Assembly (NCBI GenBank): GCA_021613375.1
Contig: CM038716.1
Location: 9,391,766-9,455,765, forward strand
DNA: 64,000 nucleotides
Direction of reading: 5' to 3'
Origin: Megaleporinus macrocephalus
Lineage: Eukaryota > Chordata > Actinopteri > Characiformes > Anostomidae
This document shows, piece by piece, positions 10,991 through 22,130 of this stretch. A model generated the notes under the pieces. It was not told the DNA's origin, did no database searches, and worked only from the letters and a program-made list of their open reading frames with translations. The position numbers and the translations under genes were made by a program. Position 1 is the stretch's first letter. Every line of letters begins with the position of its first letter.

Positions 10991-12357
10991 CAGGCACAAA
11001 TGGTCAGTAGCTCTAAATTCTAAATGTTTAAAAAAGAGATTCAGTTCTAGAGAAATCTGACCTAATTCAGCAACAGAATAACTATTAGACATGTATTTTA
11101 TATATCCAATGTACAGAATGTCCTTTCTAAGGTTTAGCAGCATGTCCGGCTGCCCTTTCTTCACTCTACCGAAGGTCCTTTTGGATGTTCTAGTGAACAA
11201 AGTCTTTCTTTTAAGGTTTGTTTTCAAATGTGAGGATGCTGAATGCACGTTTTAGGTTAAAACACATGCAGAGCTGCTGCTGAAAGTCAAGCTGGAGGTC
11301 ACGTCATTAGATTCTGTATCTGGCTGTGGAATAAGTGCTGTCGTGCTATTTCAGATACGGTCGTATTTCTGTTTTTTCCCTTTCGCTGAGTGTAAAAAGC
11401 GTTAGGTGTAAGCTAAATGGGGATTAGTGTTCAGATTTAGACGTAAATGCATTTTAATGGGAGTGATCAGTTAAGCTCTGGTCCTGCAGGCTTTCAGCTT
11501 ATTGTGAGCGATGCTGGAGCGAGCGGGGGAGCTCTGCTATTGTTCTGTTCATTTCACTCACATGATTTTTCATCCAGATCATCTCCCAAACACTAATTGA
11601 GAGCGAGTGAGAAAAAGGGTGACGAGAGAACAGAGTGAGAAAATAGGTTTTTATGTCTGGAGGGATCTGAGGAAGCACAGAGACTTTGTAGTAGCCGTAA
11701 ACGTATCAACACACAATAACAGTCCCCTTCGCTCAACTTCACAGCTCTTCCTCGAACTGCTCTCTGTAAGCGAACTGAGGGAACTGAGGAGGCGATTGCT
11801 GTAGTTCTCAGAGATAAATGGTTTTACTCTTGCTCGATATCAGATTCCAGCTGCTCCACTGTTCTGAGTCTCCTTTGTTCTGTTTCTCCTTTCATAATGC
11901 TTTAGATGTTTTCAGTGGGTGACCAGTAGTCTGGACCACAGGCAGGTCAGTTTAGCCTTCCCTGAAAAAGACGTCATCTGGATGGCAGCAAAACCCGTAT
12001 ATACCGTTTAGTATTAATGGAGCTTCAAAGATGTCCAGATCACCCAGACCATGTGCACTAATGACCCCACGTATACTATCACGAATGTTGGCTTTTAATC
12101 TGTGATCTGTTAACAAGCCTGATGGTTCCCCTCTTTTTCCACATATTTCTGCTTCTCCTGAGTTTAAATGAACTGAGCTCTGGCCCAGAGAGGTCGGCGG
12201 CACTGCTTCTGGATCTGTTTATATCAGGTTTCTTCTTTAGAGTTTAAAGTTGTGTGTGTGGAGCAGTGATGAACTGTGTTGATGGTGATTTCACTACAGA
12301 ATCTGGTCTGTTTTTAATGCAGCTCTGTCTGGGACTCCAAAGATCTGGTTCTGATTC
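10991..12357. other. Non-coding DNA, nothing recognised
   Basis: This is a 1.4-kb stretch of ordinary composition. Open frames at 10910-11248 (-), 11607-11804 (+) and 11952-12203 (-) have no recognisable domain or splice framework. No RNA gene or array is seen. Confidence 0.5.
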
Positions 12358-12390
<33 letters not shown>

Positions 12391-12400
12391 TAATAAAACT
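12358..12400. repeat. (TAA)n microsatellite
   Basis: The run holds about ten TAA/ATA triplets, followed by a slightly interrupted 'aaaataataaaa' end. Confidence 0.9.
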
Positions 12401-12540
12401 TACAATCATTAGCAGATTATAATAATTCTTGTAAAGTTATAATATAATATAGTAGTTTAGATGATGATCATCTTCGAGTTCTTCACCAGTTTATGTTGAG
12501 AAACCTTGAATTGTTGCAGCACAGTCTTTCACAGAGTGGT

Positions 12541-13225
12541 GACTCCTCCCCCTCTTTACTTCTGATTAAACTCCGCCTCTCTGGGCGACCCTTCCCCCTC
12601 TTTACTTCTGAAAGACTCCGCCTCTCTGTGTGACTCTGCCTCTCTGAGCAACCCTTCCCCCTCTTTAATTCTGAAAGACTCCGCCTCTCTAGGTGACTCT
12701 GCCTCTCTGGGTGACTCCTCCCCCTCTTTACTTCTGATAACCTCCGCCTCTCTGGGTGACCCCTCCCCCTCTTCTGATAAACTCCACCTCTCTGGGCAAC
12801 CCTTCCCCCTCTTTAATTCTGAAAGACTCCGCCTCTCTGGGTGACTCTGCCTCTCTGGGTGACTCCTCCCCCTCTTTACTGCTGATAACCTCCGCCTCTC
12901 TGGGTGACTCCTCCCCCTCTTTACTGCTGATAACCTCCGCCTCTCTGGGTGACTCCTCCCCCTCTTTACTGCTGATAACCTCCGCCTCTCTGGGTGACTC
13001 CTCCCCCTCTTTACTTCTGATAACCTCCGCCTCTCTGGGTGACTCCTCCCCCTCTTTACATCTGATAGACTCCGCTTCTCTGGGTGACCCCTCCCTCTCT
13101 TTAATTCTGAAAGACTCCGCCTCTCTTTGTGACCCCTCCACCTCTTTACATCTGATAGACTCCGCCTTTCTGGGTGACCCCTCCCTCTCTTTAATTCTGA
13201 AAGACTCCGCCTCTCTGGATGTCCC
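12541..13225. repeat. 45-bp minisatellite, about 15 copies
   Basis: The unit is 'gactcctccccctctttact' plus 'gctgataacctccgcctctctgggt', 45 bp. The most uniform copies lie at about 12850-13050; outer copies vary and include half-units such as 'gactctgcctctctgggt'. The period equals 15 codons, so frames stay open on both strands: a 229-codon minus frame (12556-13245) with repeats of the type RGRSHPERRRLSAVK, and a 165-codon plus frame. The minus frame looks protein-like because the unit is C-rich on the top strand, but there is no supporting gene structure and I treat it as an array shadow. Confidence 0.85.
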
Positions 13226-13989
13226 CTTTTTTTATACCCATTCATGTTACTGACCTGTTTCTAATTAACCTAATTAGCGGTGAGATAATAGTTGGTTCCA
13301 CCAGCTGTTTTGTTACTCTTTACACAACTTTACAGTCTTTTGTTGCTCCTCTACAACTTTTTAAAACTTTTACAACTGGAAAAAAATTTAATTAAACATC
13401 TGCTGGATTGTATTTGTACTACTTGCACTATTTCCAATTAAATATAGGTTTTGTATTTATTTACATTCTACTTGGATACTACAGTGACTGCAGACAGTTA
13501 CAGTAGATTTACAGTAAATTAGTGAACCATATAAACAGTTAAAACCTATAATAGCCCCTGTAAACTCCGCCTGCACTGAATAATTACTGTAATGTAGATT
13601 AATCTGCTATGCTTCCTCCATTAAGGGATTATTAAGAGAATCAAAGCTGGTTCTTCTGTGGGTTCCTGTTTAAGAGTGTAGCTGGTTAGAGAACTGGACT
13701 TATACTGCACTGCACTGGTCACTCAGACTGAAGAGACATGGAAATAAACAGTTCAGTTGCTCTGTGATTGCACGAAAAGCTCTTTGTGCTTTTTTTTTCG
13801 TTCAGATCCCAGAATTCCTGAAGGCGCTGGTTTTCAGTTTAAAGTAATCACACAGTGATGAACACTCCATGCTGGTGATTTCTGCTCTGTTCTGATTTTC
13901 TTTGGAAGATTACAATTTTAAGACCAGCCTGACTGTCAGGGTCCAGCTCTGATTGGGTTACTCCAGGTTTCCTAATTCAGTCCCTGATA
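13226..13989. other. Non-coding DNA, nothing recognised
   Basis: The segment is AT-rich near 13300-13560 and holds no array, RNA gene or conserved coding motif. A T run lies near 13790-13797. Confidence 0.5.
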
Positions 13990-14520
13990 GTCTGCTACAA
14001 CACCTCCCCCCAGCCCCCCACAACCCAATACCCCACAACAACCCCCTATGACATCCCACAACATACCACAGCTCTGCCCCCACAACACTCCACAATATCC
14101 CCCATGACATCCCACAACAAACCCCTACAACACCTCACAACAACCCACAGCACTAACCCACCAACACCCCCCGACTACATCCCACAACAACCTACAACAC
14201 CATACAAACCCACTGCCCTCACAACACCCGACTACATCCCTACAACAATCCACAACACCCCCCACAACCCAACCCCCCGACAACATTGCACAACACCCCC
14301 CCACAACCCAACCCCCCCCCGACAACATTGCACAACACCCCCCACGACACCCCACAACCCAACCTCGACAAAACTTCACAACCCTGCCCCCAACCAACTC
14401 TCCACAACAATCCACAACACTGCCCACAACAACCCCCTACCAATACCTCCCCACAACAACCCCCTACCAATACCTCCCCACAACAACCCCCTACCAATAC
14501 CTCCCCACAACAACCAACAG
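13990..14520. repeat. C/A-rich low-complexity tract with a 26-bp triplicate
   Basis: The top strand is almost devoid of G and built from 'ccacaacacccc'-type words. At about 14430-14515 a 26-bp unit, 'cccctaccaatacctcccca' plus 'caacaa', is repeated about three times. Frames open on both strands (178 codons plus, 100 codons minus) are Pro/Thr/Asn-rich or Gly/Cys-rich compositional artefacts. Confidence 0.8.
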
Positions 14521-14534
14521 TACCTCCTACTTGT

Positions 14535-14745
14535 GGATCAGCTGGTAAACCCTAAAAACTGGGTTTGTAACCCAGTGCACTGTATAGCAGTCAGCTGTGA
14601 GCTGGAGGTCAGGGTATCAGCCTTTGATCTCCTGAACTGACAGAACACAACTGAAGTGACGATGAGCAAGATACCAAACCCCCAACAGCCCCTCCAGGTG
14701 CTGTGGATAGGACTGCCCACCACTCAGGGCAAAAGTGTTTACTAG
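14535..14745 (+). mobile_element. SINE head, body disrupted by the 48-bp array
   Basis: The stretch reads in the order of a tRNA-type fish SINE: 'gatgagcaagatacc', 'aaacccccaacagcccctcc', 'ggtgctgtggataggactgc', 'ccaccactcagggcaaaagt', then 'actagtgtgtctgtatgtgg'. The reverse complement of 62395-62600 carries the same order ('acctaacccccaactgctcc', 'gcactgtggatagtgctgcc', 'caccactccaggcaacgt', 'cactagtgtgtgtgttcac'). Pol III promoter boxes are not clear in this copy. The GT-rich body runs straight into the 48-bp array. Confidence 0.6.
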
Positions 14746-17700
14746 TGTGTCTGTATGTGGGTGTTTCACTGCTCCCTAGTGTGTGTGTTCACCAGTGTAT
14801 GTGTATTTGGGTGTTTCACTGCACCCAGTGTGTGTGTTCACTAGTGTGTATGTGTTCACATGCGTGCATGTGTTTCACTGCCCCTAGTGTGTGTGTTTAT
14901 TAATGTTTGTATATATGGACTTTTCTCTGCCCACTAGGGTGTGTTCACTAGTGTGTGTGTGTATGTGGGTGTTTCACTGCTCCCTAGTGTGAGTGTAACT
15001 TAGTGTGTGTATGTGGGTGTTTCATTACCCCCTAGTGTGTGTGTTCATTAGTGTGTGTATGTGGGTGTTTCACTGCCCCCTAGTGTGAGTGTTACTTAGT
15101 GTGTGTATGTGGGTGTTTCACTGCCCCCTAGTGTGTGTTCATTAGTGTGTGTATGTGGGTGTTTCACTGCCCCCTAGTCTGAGTGTTCATTAGTGTGTGT
15201 ATGTGGGTGTTTCACTGCCCCCTAGTCTGAGTGTTCATTAGTTTGTGTATGTGGGTGTTTCACTGCCCCCTAGTGTGAGTGTTACTTAGTGTGTGTATGT
15301 GGGTGTTTTACTGCCCTTAGTGTGTGTGTTCATCAGTGTGTGTATGTGGGTGTTTCACTGCCACCTAGTCTGAGTGTTCATTAGTTTGTGTATGTGGGTG
15401 TTTCACTGCCCCCTAGTGTGAGTGTTACTTAGTGTGTGTATGTGGGTGTTTCACTGCCCTTAGTGTGTGTGTTCATCAGTGTGTGTATGTGGGTGTTTCA
15501 CTGCCCCCTAGTCTGAGTGTTCATTAGTGTGTGTATGTGGGTGTTTCACTGCCCCCTAGTGTGTGTGTTCATTAGTGTGTGTATGTGGGTGTTTCACTGC
15601 CCCCTAGTATGTGTGTTCAGTAGTGCGTGTATGTGGGTGTTTCACTGTCCCCTAGTGTGTGTGTTCATTAGTGTGTGTATGTGGGTGTTTCACTGCCCCT
15701 AGTGTGTGTGTTCATTAGTGTGTGTATGTGGGTGTTTCACTGCCCCCTAGTCTGAGTGTTCATTAGTGTGTGTATGTGGGTGTTTCACTGCCCCCTAGTG
15801 TGTGTGTTCATTAGTGTGTGTATGTGGGTGTTTCACTGCCCCCTAGTCTGAGTGTTCATTAGTTTGTGTATGTGGGTGTTTCACTGCCCCCTAGTGTGTG
15901 TGTTCATTAGTGTGTGTATGTGGGTGTTTCACTGTCCCCTAGTGTGTGTGTTCATTAGTGTGTGTATGTGGGTGTTTCACTGCCCCCTAGTCTGAGTGTT
16001 CATTAGTTTGTGTATGTGGGTGTTTCACTGCCCCCTAGTGTGTGTGTTCATTAGTGTGTGTATGTGGGTGTTTCACTGCCCCCTAGTGTGTGTGTTCATT
16101 AGTGTGTGTATGTGGGTGTTTCACTGCCCCCTAGTGTGTATGTTCATTAGTGTGTGTATGTGGGTGTTTCACTGTCCCCTAGTGTGTGTGTTCATTAGTG
16201 TGTGTATGTGGGTGTTTCACTGCCCCCTAGTGTGTGTTCATTAGTGTATATATGTGGGTGTTTCACTGCCCCCTAGTGTGAGTGTTACTTAGTGTGTGTA
16301 TGTGGGTGTTTCACTGCCCCCTAGTCTGAGTGTTCATTAGTGTGTGTATGTGGGTGTTTCACTGTCCCCTAGTCTGAGTGTTCATTAGTGTGTGTATGTG
16401 GGTGTTTCACTGCCCCCTAGTGTGTGTGTTCATTAGTGTGTGTATGTGGGTGTTTCACTGCCCCCTAGTGTGTGTGTTCATTAGTGTGTGTATGTGGGTG
16501 TTTCACTGTCCCCTAGTGTGTGTGTTCATTAGTGTGTGTATGTGGGTGTTTTACTGCCCCCTAGTGTGTGTTCATTAGTGTGTGTATGTGGGTGTTTCAC
16601 TGTACCCTAGTCTGAGTGTTCATTAGTTTGTGTATGTGGGTGTTTCACTGCCCCCTAGTCTGAGTGTTTATTAGTGTGTGTATGTGGGTGTTTCACTGCC
16701 CCCTAGTGTGTGTTCATTAGTGTATATATGTGGGTGTTTCACTGCCCCCTAGTGTGAGTGTTACTTAGTGTGTGTATGTGGGTGTTTCACTGCCCCCTAG
16801 TCTGAGTGTTCATTAGTGTGTGTATGTGGGTGTTTCACTTTCCCCTAGTGTGTGTGTTCATTAGTGTGTGTATGTGGGTGTTTCACTGTCCCCTAGTCTG
16901 AGTGTTCATTAGTTTGTGTATGTGGGTGTTTCACTGCCCCCTAGTCTGAGTGTTTATTAGTGTGTGTATGTGGGTGTTTCACTGCCCCCTAGTGTGTGTT
17001 CATTAGTGTATATATGTGGGTGTTTCACTGCCCCCTAGTGTGTGTTACTTAGTGTGTGTATGTGGGTGTTTCACTGCCCCCTAGTCTGAGTGTTCATTAG
17101 TTTGTGTATGTGGGTGTTTCACTGTCCCCTAGTGTGTGTGTTCATTAGTGTGTGTATGTGGGTGTTTCACTGCCCCCTAGTGTGTGTGTTCATTAGTGCG
17201 TGTATGTGGGTGTTTCACTGTCCCCTAGTGTGTGTGTTCATTAGTGTGTGTATGTGGGTGTTTCACTGCCCCCTAGTCTGAGTGTTCATTAGTTTGTGTA
17301 TGTGGGTGTTTCACTGCCCCCTAGTCTGAGTGTTTATTAGTGTGTGTATGTGGGTGTTTCACTGCCCCCTAGTGTATGTTCATTAGTGTATATATGTGGG
17401 TGTTTCACTGCCCCCTAGTCTGAGTGTTCATTAGTGTGTGTATGTGGGTGTTTCACTGTCCCCTAGTCTGAGTGTTTATTAGTGTGTGTATGTGGGTGTT
17501 TCACTGCCCCCTAGTCTGAGTGTTCATTAGTGTATATATGTGGGTGTTTCACTGCCCCCTAGTCTGAGTGTTTATTAGTGTGTGTATGTGGGTGTTTCAC
17601 TGCCCCCTAGTGTGTGTTCATTAGTGTATATATGTGGGTGTTTCACTGTCCCCTAGTGTGTGTGTTCATTAGTGTGTGTATGTGGGTGTTTCACTGTCCC

Positions 17701-18930
17701 CTAGTCTGAGTGTTCATTAGTGTGTGTATGTGGGTGTTTCACTGCCCCCTAGTCTGAGTGTTTATTAGTGTGTGTATGTGGGTGTTTCACTGCCCCCTAG
17801 TGTGTGTTCATTAGTGTATATATGGGGGGTTTCACTGCCCCCTAGTGTGAGTGTTACTTAGTGTGTGTATGTGGGTGTTTCACTGCCCCCTAGTGTGAGT
17901 GTTCATTAGTGTGTGTATGTGGGTGTTTCATTACCCCCTAGTCTGAGTGTTCATTAGTGTGTGTATGTGGGTGTTTCACTGCCCCCTAGTCTGAGTGTTC
18001 ATTAGTGTGTGTATGTGGGTGTTTCATTGCCCCCTAGTCTGAGTGTTCATTAGTGTGTGTATGTGGGTGTTTCATTGCCCCCTAGTCTGAGTGTTCATTA
18101 GTGTGTGTATGTGGGTGTTTCACTGTCCCCTAGTGTGTGTGTTCATTAGTGTGTGTATGTGGGTGTTTCACTGTCCCCTAGTCTGAGTGTTCATTAGTGT
18201 GTGTATGTGGGTGTTTCACTGCCCCCTAGTCTGAGTGTTTATTAGTGTGTGTATGTGGGTGTTTCACTGCCCCCTAGTGTGTGTTCATTAGTGTATATAT
18301 GGGGGGTTTCACTGCCCCCTAGTGTGAGTGTTACTTAGTGTGTGTATGTGGGTGTTTCACTGCCCCCTAGTGTGAGTGTTCATTAGTGTGTGTATGTGGG
18401 TGTTTCATTACCCCCTAGTCTGAGTGTTCATTAGTGTGTGTATGTGGGTGTTTCACTGCCCCCTAGTCTGAGTGTTCATTAGTGTGTGTATGTGGGTGTT
18501 TCATTGCCCCCTAGTCTGAGTGTTCATTAGTGTGTGTATGTGGGTGTTTCATTGCCCCCTAGTCTGAGTGTTCATTAGTGTGTGTATGTGGGTGTTTCAC
18601 TGCCCCCTATTGTGAGTGTTACTTAGTGTGTGTATGTGGGTGTTTCACTGCCCCCTAGTCTGAGTGTTCACTAGTCTGTGTATATGTGGGTGTTTCACTG
18701 CCCCCTAGTGTGAGTGTTACTTAGTGTATATATGTGGGTGTTTCACTGCCCCCTAGTGTGAGTGTTACTTAGTGTGTATGTGGGTGTTTCACTGCCCCCT
18801 AGTCTGTGTGTTCATTAGTGTATATATGTGGGTGTTTCACTGCCCCCTAGTGTGTGTGTTCATTAGTGTGTGTATGTGGGTGTTTCACTGCCCCCTAGTG
18901 TGTATGTTCAGTAGTGTGTTTGCATTTCAC
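14746..18930. repeat. 48-bp minisatellite, about 87 copies
   Basis: The unit is 'tgtgtgtatgtgggtgtttc' plus 'actgccccctagtctgagtgttcattag', 48 bp, in an unbroken head-to-tail array of about 4.2 kb. Variants recur in blocks: 'gtgtgtg' or 'tctgagt' after 'cctag', 'ttactt' or 'ttcatt', and a 'gtatatatgtggg' form. The period is 16 codons, so frames of 60-99 codons with an ISVCMWVFHCPLVCVF-type repeat appear; they are broken by 45-46-bp variants and are not genes. The unit matches the GT-rich body of the SINE at its left edge. Confidence 0.92.
17701..18654. repeat. Higher-order duplication in the 48-bp array
   Basis: A rare variant, 'gtatatatggggggtttcac', occurs at about 17815 and 18292, 477 bp apart. 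It is flanked on both sides by the same order of unit variants, including successive 'ttcattaccccctag' and 'ttcattgccccctag' forms. This shows a recent block duplication of about ten units. The exact block limits are approximate. Confidence 0.7.
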
Positions 18931-19565
18931 TGCTCCCCTAGTGTGTGTTCAGACCTGTCTATGTTTATGGCCGTGTTGGGTGTAGATATATATGTAGATA
19001 TATGTATTTGCCCCATTGCAGGCCTCGTATCTTGTTTACTGTCCACTCCTGTACGTATCTGTGAGTTCTAGTCTGTGCGCATGTGCTTGTGTAGCGCAGG
19101 AGTTTCAGTAGGGATGTATAATAGATGGCGGTAGGCAGGAGGAGTAGGCTGAAGCATATGGAGCCGTCCTGCTCCTGCAGTATTTAGCAAGCTTAACGTC
19201 CACAGGGCACTCACACTTGCTCTCTCTCTTTCTCTCTCTCTCTCTCTCACTCGCACCCTATCTATAGTTATCTCTCCCAACCATCTCTCTCTCTCTCGCA
19301 CAGCAATCTGTCTCTGTCTCTCGTCCCTTTGTTTCACCGCTCGATCTGAAATAGCTCCTCCTCACCAGCCCTTGGAGAGGTGCAGCCCTTGTCATTTATT
19401 CATCATCCCACGTTCCACGAGAGACATTTAGGAAAGAGTGTGAGTGAGAGCGAGTGCAGCAATCGTGAGACATTGCATGTTATTGTTATCAGACTCAGAG
19501 GCTCGTCCGAGAATCAACTATTTCACTCCCAGTCAAAACAGCCATCAAGTTCTGAGGAGGTATAA
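18931..19565. other. Non-coding DNA with CT microsatellites
   Basis: After the minisatellite the DNA becomes apparently single-copy. Imperfect CT runs lie at about 19217-19250 and 19281-19325. Open frames at 19068-19337 (-) and 19380-19565 (+) show no domain. Confidence 0.5.
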
Positions 19566-20110
19566 GACCATCCAGACAAAACAGGGCTCCTAACAACCAC
19601 CTGGAAGACCTGGCAGAGCGTCAAATCTGTCCCTGTCAGACTAAGTGGAGACATGTTATTATGACCACCAGCTAATATCCAGAGTGACCACCGTGTGCAG
19701 CACGGACAGCAGCTAGACGGACTGGGAGACTCAGTAAGGTCCTGGTAGGTGGTCACAGGCATCTGGAGGCATAATGCTGACTGCAGTGCATCCCACAGCT
19801 GCTGGAGGGAGCGTGGAGGAGGATCCATAGAGCCAACACCACCATCCAGGTGGTCCCACAGATGCTCAGTTGGGTGTAAGTCTGGGGGATTAGGGGTCCA
19901 GGGTAGAACTTGGAAGTCTAAGTCAGCTTTTCCAACCAGTGTGGGACATTTCTAGTTGTGTGACGTGTCGCATCGTCTCGCTGGAAGATCCCATCCACCC
20001 CAGAGAAGACCATCAGCATGTATGGTGTACGTGATCTCTGTCAAACAAAGACGCTGAACAAGGAACTGACCACCAGACCTCAACACCACTTTGTATACTG
20101 GAGAAATGGT
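19566..20110 (-). pseudogene. Tc1/mariner transposase relic, catalytic and C-terminal part
   Basis: Read on the minus strand, about 19960-19992 gives IFQRDDATRHTTRNV, matching the Tc1 motif around the second catalytic Asp ('FQ-DNA--H-A'). About 19850-19891 gives PPDLHPTEHLWDHL, matching the motif around the final Glu ('SPDLNPIE-LWD'). Beyond it, 19570-19830 reads PPPRSLQQLWDALQ and ends near AGGHNN, like the Tc1 C-terminus ('...AARGGHT-Y'). A stop and frame change separate the two motifs, and the N-terminal half is missing or unrecognisable. The enzyme would have cut and pasted DNA with a DDE core in the nucleus; this copy is dead. Confidence 0.8.
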
Positions 20111-20391
20111 AGCAGCTCAACTGGGATTTAAATATGATGGTCAGACATGGTATAGTGCTCTAGAAGACAGGAGGGTCTGGTCATCACACCACTTTAGGCT
20201 CTCATCATCTTCCCACCCCCTCTGGTGACTGTGCTCAGCATGTACAGTTCCTGACCCGCTGGTGCCCGAGGTGGGGCCTATATATCTATATTTAAGGTAG
20301 GGCTGGGCGATAAGGGAAAAAAATCTTATCACAAATTGTACTATAGAACATTACACAACTGTATTAAAAATAAATAAATAAATAAATTAAA

Positions 20392-20508
<117 letters not shown>

Positions 20509-20623
20509 TCCCTCCTTAGGATTTTTGGTTATAAAGTAAACTTTGCCTCAGCGTTCTCTCTCGAACTCCTAAAATATACATATTTATGTTTATCAATTAC
20601 AAAATTACATTGATTAGCATAAT

Positions 20624-20920
20624 GTGCGTTGGTGTGTCACAAAGATGGTCACGCCCACTGAAAGCATGGATTTAACCGGAGCGCGAGCTGCAGCTACAAA
20701 CAATCACTCACGTGTATCTAACGTTGTGGGAATGTTTCACACAGAAACACAACAGTGTGGTGCTCTGTCAGCTCTGCACCGTGGAGATGATCACAACAGT
20801 ACAACTGCTATACACGAGACCTTGAAGATCAAACATCCCGTAGAGCTTCATCAACACAGCAGCAGGACAGCACCTGTTTACCTGTTTATCTTATCTTATA
20901 GATTATTTATAGATTATTAA
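20624..20920 (+). pseudogene. BED zinc-finger remnant of a hAT transposase, copy 1
   Basis: The 98-codon frame contains CGALSALHRGDD, STTAIHETLKIKHPVE and a closing HQHSS. The spacing resembles a BED finger (C--C, then 'NT--L--HLK--HP-E'), the DNA-binding domain at the N-terminus of hAT transposases. The second Cys and one His are not cleanly kept, so the finger is degraded. No catalytic domain or C-terminal dimerisation region follows before the element ends at 21272. The start Met is simply the first in frame. Confidence 0.5.
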
Positions 20921-21539
20921 CACGTGTATCATGTTTCTTTCAGTAGTAGTTTAACGTTTTCTGTTATTTTCTCTTATTTTATTCTCTCTGCTCGACTGTG
21001 ACGCCTGCAGTAACCAGATTACTAGCGCGTGGGTTAAGCTGCTGCTACGTCTACACTCTGTACTGTGTGAAATGATATGGCTGTACCTCTAGTTCAGCCA
21101 CCTGATTGGTTTGGGGGCGGCGCTATTCTCATTCTCATTGGCTATTCATGCTGTTTCTCAAAACATGGATGGGATTTAATTCTATCGACTTTCTATCGAT
21201 AGCGTCTTATAGTTCTATTGAGGAAACGTTATTTCTCGATAATTATCGTTATCGTTTTATCACCCAGCCCTAATTCAAGATAGCAATACTTATGCAGCAA
21301 AGTATGCATCATATAATCCTAATTTGAGTGTTTAGGTGGAGTAACTGGCCAGTAGGGCTCTTGAACACAGCACAGCTGAGCTCAGGCCTACGAGCTGATT
21401 GTTAGGGTTTAATGGATGAGACGAATCAAAACGTAAACTCTGAGAAATGCCTCCCTTGTAGCTCCACCTGGCTGGTGTTCAGTTAGAAGCTGTAGCTCCT
21501 CTGATCATGCTCAGTTCGCCCTGTTCAGAGGTCAGTTTC

Positions 21540-21695
21540 TGACCACAGAGCTGCTCTATTCTTTATGTTTTTTCATGGTGTGTATAAAACCCCCCAGCGA
21601 CACACCCGCCCCGCTCACACCACCATGTCACTGCTGTGCTGTGAATGGACCACATGATATCTGGAACACAAGGCTCCTGTGGTCAGAAACTGACC
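21540..21695. mobile_element. Short inverted-repeat element, copy 1
   Basis: GGTCAGTTTCTGACCACAG at 21540-21558 is the perfect reverse complement of 21677-21695 (19 of 19 bases), bounding a 156-bp segment. The arm is itself nearly palindromic. This is the form of a very small MITE, or of a hairpin; there is no coding capacity. I cannot name a family. Confidence 0.5.
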
Positions 21696-21984
21696 AGTGA
21701 TGAATGGAGTAGAGTGGGGCGTGACTTATTGTGCATTACAGGTGGGCTACGGTCTGTGAATGTGCACCTACGTTGTAGAATTACTGGGTAGGGCTTTTTC
21801 TGTTGATTTGCCACCATTCTTCTCTCTCCGTGTCCTCGTTCTGTCCTATTGTGTTGATTTATTAATATTTTTATGACTCACGACTCAGTTGTTAAGTCTG
21901 ATTGCGTTATATTTTGTATGAGGACCATTTAGTGTCACAAGTATGCAAACAAATAGAGGAAATCAGGAAAAAATTCAACATCAA

Positions 21985-22130
21985 TTATGTTTTTTTCTCG
22001 TATTAATTTTAAATTTCTTCTATTACTTCCTAAAACACTACACAGTCTTGCACCAGACTACCTCACTGAAATGCTTTCGACTTATGAACCAGGAAGGCCC
22101 CTCAGATCCTCCAGATCTTCTCTTTTAGTT
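21985..22130 (+). pseudogene. LINE reverse transcriptase 3' end, fragment A, copy 1
   Basis: The frame reads LHSLAPDYLTEMLSTYEP, then GRPLRSSRSSLLVV. This matches the extreme C-terminal region of L2/CR1-like fish LINE polyproteins ('KALNGLAP-YL-ELL--Y-P-R-LRSS---LLVVP'). The match stops at LLVV, exactly where the GTG-rich array begins. The fragment lacks all catalytic motifs. The same LINE segment occurs again as fragment B 1.4 kb downstream. Confidence 0.7.

Noticed and set aside
9935..11023. 362-codon Cys/Val-rich frame, like a Cys-rich secreted protein
   Set aside because: All three plus frames are open for 300 codons or more in TG-repeat DNA.
12556..13245. 229-codon minus frame with Arg/Ser-rich 15-residue repeats (PERRRLSAVK), like a phospho-repeat protein
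   Set aside because: The 45-bp unit is a codon multiple and the opposite strand is open too; there is no upstream or downstream gene structure.
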